A stretch of 64,000 nucleotides of DNA from Seminavis robusta (GCA_903772945.1 CAICTM010000171.1:37304-101303), one strand, 5' to 3'. Shown: positions 9,489-22,127, counted from the stretch's first letter. Notes: a model not told the origin generated them from the letters alone. Made by a program: numbers and translations.

Positions 9489-11451
9489 AATGATGATAAG
9501 AGTGTGACCTTTTCGTTTTGGGCTTGGGGAGGATGTGGGTCAAGAGGATCCAAAGAATGAACCCAATACAAAATCAACCATCAAAAGGAATTTGTCCGGT
9601 GCCGCCCCAAGACAAGGAGGTATGGTACCGGTGTGCCGGTACCGTGTTACTATTAATAGTACACACTGTACCTGAAGTACGTATCTTAAGTAACTGTGAC
9701 TGACCCAGACTTGTTTAGTATTTATGAGGTGTTCCCTTTCAGAAATGGCATCGAGTCGAGTCGGCGGCTTATTTACCCTTTATCTCGGTACCGGTACAGT
9801 ATTATTAATACTAGAGTGTACTAGTATCCATACTGAGTACCAAGTAGATCTATGCATACCTGATAAAGCTGGAGCCAGACTTGTTTATTACTTAAGAAGT
9901 GTTTCCTTTCAGAATCCACTTTTACCGGTATTTATACACTTCAAACTCATCAATAAGAAAGATGTATCTAGGAGATAGTACCCAAGCTTTCTCACCCATT
10001 TGCCCCATTTTGCCACACATTGCCTTTGCAGCACAAGCCAGTTTCAGTATATATATTTTCTTTTGTTTATACTAAAGCAAATAAAGGTCAGTAAGGACCT
10101 CCCTCCTCCCACCATTCCTGCCTTTCTTGGTCACTGGCTGTGATGTCTACCTCCCCTCCACCCCCCACTTCTCAAGCCTGATCAATTTCTCCTCCTCGTC
10201 GCCCAAGGATTTGCTGCATCATCAGATTTGATGAGCCCGTCTTGTTCGTCAGGGCTCATGAACTCTGGGGGCAGCTGGCTCTTGGCTCATGTCCACCATG
10301 TTGGGAACCTTATTTGGTTGCTTTGTGCATCCCTGTGGCTTGATTTTCTCATTGTCCTCCAAGCCATCCAAGTCAGCAGCATACCAGTCCTCTCAAAGCA
10401 GCCAACACGAAGGTCATCATTGGCCCTGAGAAAAGAAGTTGCCCAGTTGTAGCTGCTTTGGATTCTTCATTGGCCGCCTTGACTTCTTGGTTCTTGGCCA
10501 TGGGTGGGGGCTCTTCTTCAGCCGCTGATCTCTGCAGATTCTTAGCTGAGGCTGCCTCAGCATTCGTGCTGTTTCTTAGCTAAGTCAGCCACCGTACTGG
10601 GTCTATTCTTTACAAAACCTCCTGAATCCAGTGTAAAGCATTTCTAAAGTCTCTTTGGAATCTGAGTACTCGTACTCGCTCTCTCAAAACGGAGATTCTT
10701 AGTTTCAGGTTTGGAGTGTGCGGTATCTACCGGTATTTAGCTCTTTTGTTTTGTTTGGACCTGATCACAAATTACGTACCGGTTCTTTTAATCACATTTG
10801 ATGATTTTAAGCATCTACATCTTCAGCCCAAAATTTCGGCATACAGTCTGGGCAAATAGGTTTGCTCGTGGGGTGGGGTGCCAAATTGGCAATGTCTATG
10901 AACGGCTTCTCTACCAGCAACCTGGCCAGCCTCCTGACTCTTGATGTGATTGTTCTGTCGCCAAATCTTCCAAGTCTGAAATTGCAAACTATCACCTCTA
11001 CACTTCAATCCAACATTGGCGTAAGCAGAGTAATAGTATCTTTGAAGATAGAAACCCCTGGAGTGGTACAGCTGCTTTTTGGATAGTCTATCAACGACAG
11101 GCAAACAACTCTGGTACAACTTGAAGATCTTGTTTGCGACATAGCTGTACTGAAGATACTGTGGCGATTGTTTTGAGCCTGCTTCTTGGGTCCCAGTGCT
11201 GTGCTTCCAGTAGCTGCTTCTGCGGTCTGCTCTGCAGAGAGCAGTAGTACCGGAACATACCTGCCAAAAACTTGCATCCAGATCTCTGGCTAGAAGGTTG
11301 GTATGTTTGCCCCACTGCAGGGCGACTTCTTTGCGACCCTTTGCTTCCCTGCCAGATCTTCCCATTTCTTTGTTTTAGCCAAAGCGAGAAGCAATCTCAA
11401 CGACGCGACCCCACAACGACCACAGCCACAAAGTAACCCTGACCAAGCAAG
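9489..11451. other. intergenic, no convincing gene
   Basis: Contains a 40-bp imperfect direct repeat (about 9703-9745 and 9872-9916, with shared CAGACTTGTTTA and CCTTTCAGAA) and several GGTACCGGTAC words. A minus-strand open stretch at 10807-10995 (ending PDCMPKFWAEDVDA) has protein-like composition but no recognised homologue and no splice context that I could confirm. Confidence 0.4.
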
Positions 11452-13913
11452 ATGGTGTCAAGCGAGCATCGAACGGGTTTGTTCGTGACAGTGCCTCTCT
11501 ACTTCGTCGTCTTGGCCTGTTGCGCGATTTGGGCAAACCGGAAGAACCGGCAGGAAGGTCACCAGACGGATCGTTTGAGCAGCCACTATCTGGGCGGTAG
11601 ATCCATTGGACCTCTTCTCAGCGCGGGCACTGTCTTTGCCAGCTTCTTCAGCGGGTATACCATTGTTGGAATACCCACTGAAGCATTCAAAAATGGCTTC
11701 CTTGCTTTCCGCTGGGTTGCTATGGCCTTGGCGGTTGTCACGGGCATGTCGGTAAGTCGATTCATCTTGGTTGTGTTACGTCCGGGCCTCATCGTTGCTC
11801 ACGCTTTTGCATGTTGCTCTTCGCTGGATGTTAGGGCACGGTGCTCCGACTTCGCAAGGCCGCTCTCGTCCGCAATCACAAGACTCCCGTTGACTTTGTG
11901 ACCGATAGGTTCCAGAGTCAAATCCTCCGATACACGCTCCTCGTGCTTCAGATCGTCCCTTCCTTGTTCTATACCACCGCTCAGGTGATTGCCCTCAAGA
12001 CAACCTGCAACAGCATCTTTGGACTCCCCCCCGACACGGTCTATCCGGTGCTTCTTATCGTTAGTGTCACCCTCATGTTCGAGTGGATCGGTGGTTTGCG
12101 CTGCGTCGCTATGACGGACTGCATCCAGGCCAGTATCATGATCGTTGCATACTTTGTGTTGCCGCTCATCATTGTCAGGAACTACGGTGGCTGGCAGGCT
12201 CTCTCTCTGGATACGTACCCTCGCCCCGACTTTTACCAGACACCGTCATGGGAAGATCAGATGGACTTTTGGCAGTTCGCGCTGTCCACCTTCACCTTTT
12301 TCACGTTACCCCACCTTATGCAACGCGCTTATGCCGCTCGAGTAAGTTGTGCTTCCTCCTACCGCTGTCCGTATATTCGCTCTGTCTTCTCTCTCAGATC
12401 GGCAATTCCTTACCCACACCACCAGGATCTTGTCTCCCTTCGAACGGCCTACGTGTCCATGACCGGTGGTATGTGGCTCCTCATGTTTGGTGGTGTGTTC
12501 ATTGGAACGGTCGGGGTTGCGATTGTTCCGGACGATGGAGAAGCCATTGTCAATCCGCTGGCTGCCATTTTGGAAGAGATAATGAACCTTGGTGGTTTCC
12601 CCCTCTTGATCGGCCTGATCACTATCACTGCAAGCTTGGCCGCAATCATGAGCACAGTTGATTCCTTGCTGGTGGCCATCAGCCAACTGGTGACTGAAGA
12701 AGTTGCCTATCCTCTCTATCCTAACGCCACGCCGGACAAAATGGCCTGGGTTGGCAGAGCGGTGTCGTTTGTTGCGATTGTCATTGCAACCGTACTGGGG
12801 TAAGAATCCTCCTCGCCACGGCCCACAGCATGTAATGCCAGAAGAATCTCAATGTAACCTTGTTTAATTCGTAGACTCACTTGGGACGATGGCATCACGC
12901 ACCTGGTAAGCGCAGTGGTCAGGAAAAGTGCCTGGTTGCATCGAGGACAAACAGGCGCGGCGACACCATTTCTCACGTGCTTGTACCGTCCGCAACAGGC
13001 CAACATCAACTTTCAGCTCTCGTTTCAGACCCTTTTCATCTTCATGATTGGTCTCTTCGCCACTCCCGAGCTCGACTGCCACCCTTGGAGCCTTGCTGCT
13101 GGGGCCATCACGAGCACGATCTACATTTTCTGTATCTACTTCGCTCACATTCGCAACTGCGATAACTGCGGCAGCCTCAACGCAGGTATCACAGGAATCC
13201 TCTTTCAACTTGGAGTCCTCGCCATCGCGGAAGGTGGTCGTCGGTTGTACCTACCGGAGCACAGCAGCAGCCCACTGGATGGCCCTGGCGCCTTGATCTT
13301 TCCTAACAGACCGAGCTGGGATCTTCCAAGGCGAGCTCGCTTTGGAGAGAAGCCTCTGACACCCAAGCTGTTGTGGAAAATGATGGAGGGTACCGACGAA
13401 GCTCTTACGAATCCTTGGTATGGCAGCTTTATGTTTGTTACCATCTCAATCATTACGCCATTCGTGGCCGGAGGACTGCCTAGAGACACCGCAGCACTCG
13501 GCGAAACCGTCGTCAACGGGCTTCCCTGGTGGGCCGTCAAGATGTTTTTTATGGCCTTGATTCCAACGCTGGTCCTCTTGTTTGTGTTGGTTCGCATGCC
13601 AAACAAGTATATGCACCCAGGATGGCGTCGTCAAAACAGTGATGAAGAGAATAACACTATGCTCTCTGGTGCGACCGACCCTGATGTTATGGAGTTAACA
13701 CGCGAAGAGCTTGGCCATCGCACAGAATATGACGGAAGGAACGAGCTCGTCTATCGACGTCGGATGCAGATATTGGAAAAGCTCGGCATTTCTCCCACGG
13801 AAATTGACGACGTGATCAGCGCTACGCGGCGTTCGGAAGAGAGGATCGAACATCCAGTTGTTATCGAAGACGAACCAACCATCGAGGTGTCTGGAACACT
13901 GTTGCGTGTTTGA
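11452..13913 (+). CDS. sodium:solute symporter family (SSF/SLC5-like) transporter
   Basis: Five exons (11452-11751, 11835-12341, 12426-12799, 12875-12905, 12999-13913), all with GT-AG introns and consistent phases, give 708 aa. The fourth exon is only 31 nt (LTWDDGITHL). The protein has about 13 hydrophobic helices. Family hallmarks are the early LGGRSIGPLLSAGTVFASFFSGYT segment, TM-helix text such as FEWIGGLRCVAMTDCIQ, and the SSF signature region ITASLAAIMSTVDSLLVAIS. It would couple Na+ (or H+) flow to uptake of a small solute at the plasma membrane or an organelle. Urea (DUR3-like), proline, choline or similar substrates are possible, and sequence inspection cannot choose between them. 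The soluble C-terminal tail of about 100 aa (ELTREELGHRTEYDGR onward) is hydrophilic. The start ATG follows a short purine-rich leader and begins with a hydrophobic helix. Confidence 0.9.
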
Positions 13914-15967
13914 AGAGAAGAATAAGCCATGAATGAGAACAGTATACATATATTATACATAAGTCGCAGTAACTCCAACGAAGCAATGTAACCGTACGTG
14001 TGCTCCCGATTTTGTCAGGGAAAGCACCGGGGACAACGCAAGAATTCAAACCGAGACTTGCGTCAGTTCAGCTTCTATCGATCAATCTTCTTGCAGAGAC
14101 AGCCATCCACGCGGTTCATACGAAGGAGAGCTGTCACTGCAACGTGTAACGAGACCGTTGACGCTTCAGCAAGAGCAAGCTGAAACCCTTTAGCTAAGAT
14201 CGCTTTATGGACTGGCGAGACCAGCGCTTCTCCACGAGCACGTGTGGTCTCAAAGGAACCGTTGCTTTGTGCAATGAATCAATCAATCGCACGCCTGCTT
14301 TCGGTACAATGATGATACCACAATGGATGGGCGAGAGACCCACGGTACTATCTAGACCGAGCCCTGTGTCATTGCGTGCCTCTCGAGGACTCGCTGGAGG
14401 ATTTGCTTCCAGCAGTGAGCGAGAGAAACGTTTTCAGTTCGTCGTACTTACATCCCCTCGATCCCACTTCGCTTGCGGTTTCCAGATCCCCCCAAGGATA
14501 GGTCGACGTGGTGTTCTTGCTTTCACTTCACTGCAGTGAATCGAGCCATGAATTCGTTTTGTAGTTACCATGACTTGCAGGAATCGTATGACTTGATTGG
14601 AACTCCACCCGGAGCCTGTTCACCTCTTTCGAATGCAAAAAGAAGTCCAAATCGATTGTGCAAGTGGGACTTTGGATGGATGCTACTAGGCGGCCGACCT
14701 GACGAAGAGGGCGAATGAACGAATGGATGGATGTTGCTGGCCTCGTAAAAGGTGATATCAAAGGCTGCCGTTGGCAAATCTTTTTGCTCCCTGGCTCATG
14801 GTTTGTTGCGCTTGGATGAACGTGGTTCTTGGCTGCCAACGCACGCGGTGTTGCTTTTTCCTGCGGTGGTGCCACAATGTCTGAACCACTCCCACGACCT
14901 CAAGGTTCCAGTCGAGGTGGAAGCGTGCAACTATCATATCAAGATAGTAGTGGGAACCATGTCATCGCAAAGGCACTCCCACAAATCATAGTATGCATTC
15001 CCTGATCAAATATTTCCTTCCACTGGTAACCATGTCCCGGCCGGTCTGATGTTGGTATACAGTGCCATAGTCAACGCGACATGGAGCTGCATGCATACAG
15101 CTCTCGTCGTGATAAATACGAAGGGATCCGAGTGCAATGGGAAGCTCCAAGGCGAAAGATCCAATGCCTACCGGTACTTCCAGTGTGCACCCGGGAAGTG
15201 AACCCAAAGGGCTTGTATGTTGTACAGAACACACTCACATCTGTGACTGCTTGTCCAGCAGAACCATAGCTTCTAAAATTTGCATCTATCTCAGTAAAAA
15301 GTCAAGCGGTGGGTAGCGCACTCGGTACACCCAATCGGAGCTGTGGTTGTCGCGCCACTACCCAACTTTCCAAAGAATAGAAAGAGGCGTATGTCTTGGG
15401 ATAGAGGCGGCTTAATCAAAAAGATCATGTGAATCGGTGGGATACCGGCGTGAGGTAAGTGATCTAAAGGTACCGGTGGACGAAGCCATGACTTGGCCGG
15501 GATGTGCTGAACGGATACCCCGCAGCTCTTCTTGTCGCCTTTTGCCTTTATAGTGGCGACCGTTGGGGAAAATTTGACTTCAGAGTCAAATTGTGAGGAG
15601 GCAATTTGCTTTTCTTGCGTCCATCAGGTCCCGGTCATTAGCAAGGTACTTAAGACTTGTGCCAAGAATGAGGCCTAAGTATTGAAAAAATGACCCTAAA
15701 TGTTCGTGTCGTCGGGTGGCACTCAAGAAGTTGTTCACCTCCGCTTTCAACTTGAGAGCTTAATGTTCTTACGCCAAGAAGATCTGGTTTCCATTTTTCG
15801 CTTACTTCCTTGGATAGGAGTGGTCGAGTCAGACCTGGGAGGGTTTCATTGTTTCAGCATCCGATGAAAGGACAAGACGCCCACTACGACACAATCAACC
15901 GCAGAGCGAGTTTAATGGCATAGACCCATCTTCTTATCAACAAGAAGCAAGATACATACATCACACA
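13914..15967. other. intergenic, nothing recognised
   Basis: Both strands carry only short overlapping open stretches with no family features, and no repeats stand out. Scattered TACCGGTA words occur near 15170 and 15470. Confidence 0.45.
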
Positions 15968-16330
15968 ATGGGCTCTCCACTAGAGAGTTTTCTTCGAGAG
16001 CTGGTGAAAGATCACGACGATGTGACTCTTCGATTCGACAATGCATCGTCCACTTGTTCGTTTCACTCGAGTTGTTCTACGCTAAACGGCAGTTTGTCAG
16101 GGAGTTTGTCGGCGATGAGCTTTCTTTCCGGTAGCCATAATCTTGTTTTGATGGATGATAATAGCTGCAGCAATCACAGTACGGGCAGCTCCAGATGGGA
16201 CAGCATTCCCGTCAGTCCATGTGCTACTGCTGACAACAAGGCTTCGCCCGGTGACCTGCAGCAACAAACGGTGCGAGACAAGCTCCAAATGGTGCCCAAG
16301 CGTCCCCGAAGACAACTGAGCAAGAAATGA
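15968..16330 (+). CDS. small Ser-rich protein, unknown
   Basis: A 120-aa intronless frame starting at ATG 15968 (context ACACAATGG). It begins MGSPLESFLREL, is rich in Ser/Asn/Asp in the middle (CSTLNGSLSGSLSAMSFLSG), contains a SRWDSIPVSP motif, and ends with a basic PKRPRRQLSKK tail. There is no membrane helix. The basic tail could serve in nuclear localisation or phosphate/nucleic acid binding, but that is inference. I do not recognise the family. Biased composition with an ordered start and end argues for a real gene; shortness argues against. Confidence 0.5.
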   Translation: MGSPLESFLRELVKDHDDVTLRFDNASSTCSFHSSCSTLNGSLSGSLSAMSFLSGSHNLVLMDDNSCSNHSTGSSRWDSIPVSPCATADNKASPGDLQQQTVRDKLQMVPKRPRRQLSKK

Positions 16331-18256
16331 TGATTGCAAGGAGAAAAGAAAAATATCGGCCGTCGCAACACAAGAACAAGACAACAAGAGAGCCTTCCAC
16401 AGGATGATCTCCATTGGGTTGGAGCTCCTGCACTACATCGTAGCCAGGGGCCTGTAAGATTCAGGAAGGCAGAAAACAGAACACGAACAAGAAAAGCACG
16501 ACCCATGGGCTGCTTTTGGCTTGGTCGACCCATCGCATTGTAGCCATGAGGTCCTTGTTTTGCAGGCATCTAGTACCTGCAGCATGCTGCTTGTGTTTCT
16601 TTTGCTTGGTCCAGGCTAACCATGTTCAATGCCTGATCCGTGCCGCAAGCCAAAGCATCGAGCTTTGCTATGCCTTTACCTATATCCCACCTACACAATT
16701 CATAAGTAACAAACTAGATAGATTCTTTGATTAGCTGCTCGCTCCAACAAGGAAGCAAAGACTGCGGTAGCTAGAGAGTTCCTGGCTGATTAGCTAACCT
16801 ACTAGCGACCTACTGGTAGCTGTTGCGTCCTCCCCCCTGATGCCGTCAACCGCATGCTGCCTCAGGAGCTCCTAGCATGGCCCGCCAAACCAAAGCAACA
16901 GCCCAAGAAAGAGCAGCTGGTTGGGATAGCTCTAGCTCGCCGAACCTAGCCGCAACCAACCGCCCATCGGACTGGTCCTGCAATTTCCCAGCTTTCTAAT
17001 CGTAAAACTACAATAGATCCAAAAGGCCTAGATCTTGCTGAGACGTCCGGTCAGGATAGGCTCTATACTCTTTGAGTGCCTTCTGATTACCGAATGCGAA
17101 ATTATTTATTGTTTTACCGTTATCAGGGGTTATTTCAAGACTACCACGGGAGTCATCCGTCTCGAGCTCACTGCTCACAAAACTGAAGATCTTCTGCGGT
17201 GGTGGCTCTGTGAAATGCGGGAAAGGAATCGAATCAATATCTAGTTACGGGGTAACTAGGTTGTAGGTCTAGCTAGTAGATCTATTAATAGCTGCCCCGG
17301 AACATTGGTTGCGGGAGTGTCGTTCACCTCAGCGCTTCTGGTACCGTACCGGTAGGATTGCAACCACACAGACGCCATGTTCTAGCTCTAGTATTGCAGT
17401 GGTCATTGCGTTATTCCTCATTGCTCCTCCTACCTAGTCGAAAATTAATAGCTTTCGCAGTACCGTTCACACGGTCAAGAGGCCCTGGTCGCCATCATGA
17501 CATCAAGGGGCAGTCATGCCGGTACGGTAGTCCCCCTGCTCAATCACCATAAGCCTTTCGGGTATCATTATCACTAGAACATTGGAGTGCACGTGTGGCT
17601 GAAACTTGGCTGGATGCCAATTTATCAAGCAAAGTGCAGCAGCCCTGCCTAAACGATTGATCCGCCTCTGGCTACATACGGACGGGTATGGCATGTTAGA
17701 AACAAAAGCTGCTCCGAGAGCTGCTCCGAGTCACTGAGGAGTCCAGCAAATTGCTTTTGGCGAAACATCAAAGGATGACCGCAGTAGACCAACGAGAATG
17801 ATAATCAACAACGAGGCTATTTTTGTTTGTCACACGGCTACCGGTAGGCTACCGTTTTAACCACACTGTGTGGATTTTTTCCACATTATCTGGATTGTTC
17901 GGCGTAAAGGGCCTTCATCATCGATCGCAGTTGCTCCGGTCACCTCGGATCTTCAATCATCGGATTGAAGTTATTTGTTCCCAAGCGAAAACATCTCGGA
18001 ACACAGGACGCCAGGTCGACCTCCCAAGTGTGAATGAAGAGCTGAATGAAGTGTGTCATGCTTTGGAACAATCAATTCGTGCGTTTGTACCGAAACATGT
18101 GACATGCGTGAATGAATCAATCAAGGCAACCTCTTGTGTTGCTTGATCAGATCAGATGGGTGACCCCTCCCAAGTATCGTTGTGAAGCTCACAAAAACAA
18201 CAAGAAAACAACAACAACAAACAAACAAACAAAAAAGTCAAACTATTGAAATCAAA
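16331..18256. other. intergenic, nothing recognised
   Basis: No product-like frame on either strand. CTAGCTAG-type words and one GGTACCGTACCGGTAG cluster occur near 17340. Confidence 0.45.
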
Positions 18257-18772
18257 ATGACCAACAACACAGCAACCACCCAATCCGTCGCCGCCCCACT
18301 TGGAGCCCCCGTTGAGGACCTCAAACGAGTTAAACAAGGCCACTCATTCCTTGGTTGCCTCTGTGACATGCGAAGAGCAGTGATCATGATAAATATTCTC
18401 GGGGTTGGCCTTGGGATTGCAGGACTTCTTACAGTCATCCTTGTCGACAAGTATGGCGACAAAGAGGAACAAAAGGTGTTCCTCAACGGCTACGACATTT
18501 GGGCACTCATCGCCATTCAAGCAGCTGTCTGTGTTGGCCACTTTAGTGGTCTTATGGGCGCTGTCAACTTCTCCATTTGCCCTGTTACCATCACAATCCT
18601 TATGGAAATCGCCTATGCTGTCTTGAGCGGCTTGGACCAGAATTGGATTGGACTTGGTGTCTCGATCTTTTTCATTTATCCTCATGTCTTTCTATGCTAT
18701 GAGCTGGCCAAGGGCATTATGACTCCTGAGAATTACTTTCGCCAAGAGAGACAATCTTGCTGTTGCGTATAA
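18257..18772 (+). CDS. four-helix membrane protein, diatom-type unknown family
   Basis: Reading from ATG 18257 (preceded by an A-rich leader with CAAA repeats) gives 171 aa. After a soluble N-terminus come the motif GHSFLGCLCDMRRAVIMIN and four hydrophobic segments: about residues 42-60 (INILGVGLGIAGLLTVILV), 78-97, 100-120 and 126-147. The protein ends with QERQSCCCV; this Cys cluster could be palmitoylated. I recall small proteins with a similar CDxRRAxI motif before the first helix as common in diatoms, without a known role. The frame is open further upstream, but only through an A-rich leader, so the ATG chosen is the first plausible one. Confidence 0.75.
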   Translation: MTNNTATTQSVAAPLGAPVEDLKRVKQGHSFLGCLCDMRRAVIMINILGVGLGIAGLLTVILVDKYGDKEEQKVFLNGYDIWALIAIQAAVCVGHFSGLMGAVNFSICPVTITILMEIAYAVLSGLDQNWIGLGVSIFFIYPHVFLCYELAKGIMTPENYFRQERQSCCCV

Positions 18773-21500
18773 GCAAAAGCTAAGAACCAAATAGAGTTAT
18801 AGACATAAAATAATAGAAACAGAAACAAAGTTGCCCCTTTTCTCGTCTCGCAACATCTCCTTACTTCCGTCCGTGTTCGTGCACGGTAGTAGGGATCTGG
18901 AGAGTCGCAACTGGCTACCGTAGTTAAGGAAAGATCCACAGTGGGCCAGCCAACTCCAACAGGGATTGCCCGTCAAAGGACGTTTTTGCTGGGAAAGAGC
19001 TCATCCCGTCTTGAGAGTGTGCGCCTGTGCACCAAATGAATCACCTCGACAGAATTTCTCCTGACAGTCAAAGATGAGACAGGCTCGCCACAAGCAAGGC
19101 TAATGTGGAGGCTACGAACTCGTTAAGCGCTAGCTACATGTAGGAAGAGACTGAGTCATTTGTACACAGTTTGATAATCCACAATTATGTAGAGAATGAA
19201 GAAATCAATATTATGTAGTGCATGGTACCAGATGAGTGGCCATTCGGGAATGTACATTGGGCCGGTAGCTAAACTCGACAAAGCGTTGTCGAGCGAAGCG
19301 GAACTCATCCGGTACGTCACGCACAAGGAAAAGTATAAACAAAATGGGGAGCTTGCCGGTGGTTCGTTTGTTCCCGAGACGAGGCGGGAAATGCACATGG
19401 TCGCCCACACTGAAGAATCAAAAGCCACTAAAGAATACTTGTCGCAGCTCCGACATGTCCGTGTAAGTGTAGTTGGCTTGTATGTTCAGAGGTCATGATT
19501 GTTGTATATTCAAGAGAGAAGGACCCATAGTTGGGTGGGTCCTTCCGAGTTGTGTTGGGTTGGGGAGTTTTTGTGTATGTATGTATGTTCAGGTATCAGG
19601 GAGATTGGGTTCTTGCACCCAGGTTTCTTTAAAGAGTGTAAGTTTAGTTGTGTATGTTCATGTTTTCAAATGGTGTAGTATTTGCTCAGTTGAGAAAAAA
19701 GGTCTTTGGTGATGTCTATTGGCAGAGAGTTGCTTTGGTCGATATGTTCAAAATGTTCAAAGTGGTGGTATGAGCAGGTTTGTGACGAGCAATTGATTTG
19801 GAAGTTCTTGTATGTGCTGATATGTGCAGTTCTCCAGTGGTAAATGCAAGGAGGGAGTTGCGGACGTGATCTCGATGCTGTTGTATGTTCAGTAGTATCG
19901 GGAGTCGCTTGTCTTGATGGTGTATGAGCAGATGTTTGTTCAGTTCGAGTGGTGTGTACAGTTGGTTGGTACCTGGTAGGTCTATTACAAGTAGTGGTAG
20001 GTACCGCGGTTGCAGGCTTGGGATTCGATTCAGTGACAGTATGTTCAAAGTTGGCGTCATCGTAGCCTCAACACGCAGAGGTATAAGCAAGAGGTATTAT
20101 ATTCAGAAAGAGAGGTATTCACAAGATGGGAGGATCGGTTGTACCGGTATTGACATTGGGTAGCCTCCTCGGTTTTAAAGTTGGTTGGTCTGTAGTAGTC
20201 TCCCTGAGACTTATTTACAATTTACAAAAAGTTTGTACACTTCCTGTAGTGGAGGGATTACGCAACGGCCATGCTCATGGCCTCGCCGTTGCTTCATACC
20301 CTCTCGAGGTGCGGTGGTTTGTTGTCCACATGATCTCGTCCAAGAGGAAGAATTGTGAGATGAAGGTGTTGCTTTGGTTTGGTTTTCGCCTGTTGAACTT
20401 GAGTTGGCGAGAGGACACGTCAGGTCTGAACTGGCATTCTTGAGGTGGTACTATTGCTGATGTTCCTACTAAGATTGGACAGTGAGCTCCCAGTAAAGAA
20501 GATGCTTCAACCTGACGTGTTATATATCTATTGCCAGATGTTTACATCAGCTGTGAAAACGGGACACAAAAATATCCGATACCCAATCAAAAAGCATCAA
20601 AAGCACCCAAAACAACTATGACGAACGCCTCAAGTGCAAACACGTCCCTTTTCGTTGACGTGGTGCCATTGCCAGCTCCTCCATGAGGTGAAAAGACGTT
20701 TACCGACATTTATTAGTTGGTAGAAGGCATAAGTAATCTTGGCGGCAATTGGTGATGTCTTGGTGTCTTGGTGCCAATGTGCCAATGTGCCAATCGCCGA
20801 AGCGCCCAAGAGGAAAGGACCTTTACCCTAATTGACAAAAGACTGAAAGTGACGGAACCCATAAAATAAACTGTACGGCACTTCATGTAAAAGCCCCTTT
20901 GACAGGGTTTTGATGGGTGTCCAGAATACCGTAAGCCAGTGGAGATGGAATACTTCGGGGAAGAGCTTCTTTTCTCATGTTTCCACCGGTACCAGGTACA
21001 ACCGGTAGCGGTACCGGTACCGGTAAACCTGGCAGGTACTTCAGAAACGCGCGAATAAGTCTTACTCGGTAACGTTCTTTCCAAGTAGTCGCTTGAGAAT
21101 AACTATTACTTCGTGTATGGCTACATGTATTAGACTACAGTACAGGTAATCGCGCAACCCAAGAAGGTCATCACAGTTTGAGGCAGCCAAGCCATGCGTT
21201 CATGCGTTACTCGTACAGAAGAACACGGACTTTTTCTCATCCGAGCCATCACCCTCCTTCTTTCAAACTACTACGTACCGTAGTAGCTTTGAAGCAGGAG
21301 GGCTACGGTACCGGTATTAGACTCGCTACTAGCTAGTATCTTTAGGGTACAACCTATCTTTTCGTCGTTAAAAAATAAGTGGAGTTTGAAACGAGTTTGA
21401 AACGAGTTTGAAATGCCATCCCGTACCGCCAGTTAGTCCCGTTTCCGGTACCGGTTCACCCATGGGCCCAACCCACCATATCCACCAGTCCCACCAGTCC
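18773..21500. other. gene-poor stretch with a short-word array
   Basis: A Lys/Glu-rich 88-residue open stretch (19196-19470, ending QLRHVR before a GTAAGT) might be a lone exon, but nothing confirms it. From 19481 to about 20110 the word TATGTTCAG and variants recur (see repeat entry). Near 20440-20490 a short IADVPTKIGQ reading recalls the end of retroelement RNase H domains, but it is too short to call. Confidence 0.4.
19481..20110 (+). repeat. interspersed TATGTTCAG word array
   Basis: About fourteen occurrences of TATGTTCAG or close variants (TATGAGCAG, TATGTGCAG, TATATTCAG, TATGTTCAA) lie at irregular spacing in about 630 bp: 19481, 19505, 19584, 19653, 19743, 19769, 19821, 19884, 19923, 20040 and others. 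The intervening sequence is not repeated. Most copies are preceded by G or TG, giving TGTATGTTCAG. Confidence 0.65.
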
Positions 21501-21660
21501 CGCCATTCCAAAATTGGTCCCCACATTCCAAAATTGGTCCCCACATTCCAAAATTGGTCCCCATATTCCAAAATTGGTCCCCACATTCCAAAATTGGTCC
21601 CCACATTCCAAAATTGGTCCCCATATTCCAAAATTGGTCCCCACATTCCAAAATTGGTCC
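21501..21660. repeat. 20-bp satellite, eight units
   Basis: Eight tandem 20-bp units with the core CATTCCAAAATTGGTCCCC. Units 4 and 7 carry ATATTCC instead of ACATTCC, giving a 60-bp higher-order period. Each unit holds CCAAAATTGG, which fits the CArG consensus CC(A/T)6GG. A related array in reverse orientation lies at 58971-59055. Confidence 0.95.
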
Positions 21661-22127
21661 CCCCTACCATAATGCACCCTCACAGGCAAGGATCCTGCTA
21701 TCGATTTTTAAGTCTTTGCCCTGACCTCTAATTCTTTCACCATTCGACATCCACAATTATGCTTAAAACCAAGGTCAAAATATCTTAAAAGGAAGGTGTA
21801 CAAGCTGATTCTTTGCTGTGCTGGTGAATCGAAGCAAGCCTGTATAGAAAACTCTGGATCCGGACTAAATCGTCAGAGTGGCCTGGGGTGGTGCTGCGAT
21901 AGCGCACCATGATGGAATCCGCAAGATCGAGCTGCACCACAGCATCTGGAGCTAGAAAGAAAGATCGACATCAGTGTATCTGGAGTCCTCAATAAGCTGC
22001 TTCACGGGTGAAGGAGGCGCTGGTAGCAGAGCTCAACGATCGAATCGAATCAGAATCGAGTGGAAGCCCCACTGGTCTGGTTGCCAGACACCCTACCGGT
22101 ACTAGAAGAAGGTTGGGCAACTAACTG
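21661..22127. other. upstream region of the Rieske gene
   Basis: No gene seen between the 20-bp satellite and the Rieske gene start. Confidence 0.5.

Noticed and set aside
10807-11365. Minus-strand open stretches possibly forming a gene
   Set aside because: Protein-like composition in places but no consistent splice joins, no homologue recognised and no start context.
19196-19498. Lys/Glu-rich 100-codon frame
   Set aside because: A possible lone exon before GTAAGT, but no downstream partner exon and no family features.
21501-21660. CRISPR-like look of the regular array
   Set aside because: Units are contiguous with no unique spacers, and the genome is eukaryotic.
21368-21731. Overlapping open frames with repeating GPILEYGDQFWN or PKLVPTFQNW text
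   Set aside because: A 20-bp repeat without stops opens several frames on both strands; period 20 shifts frame each unit, so no protein repeat is selected.
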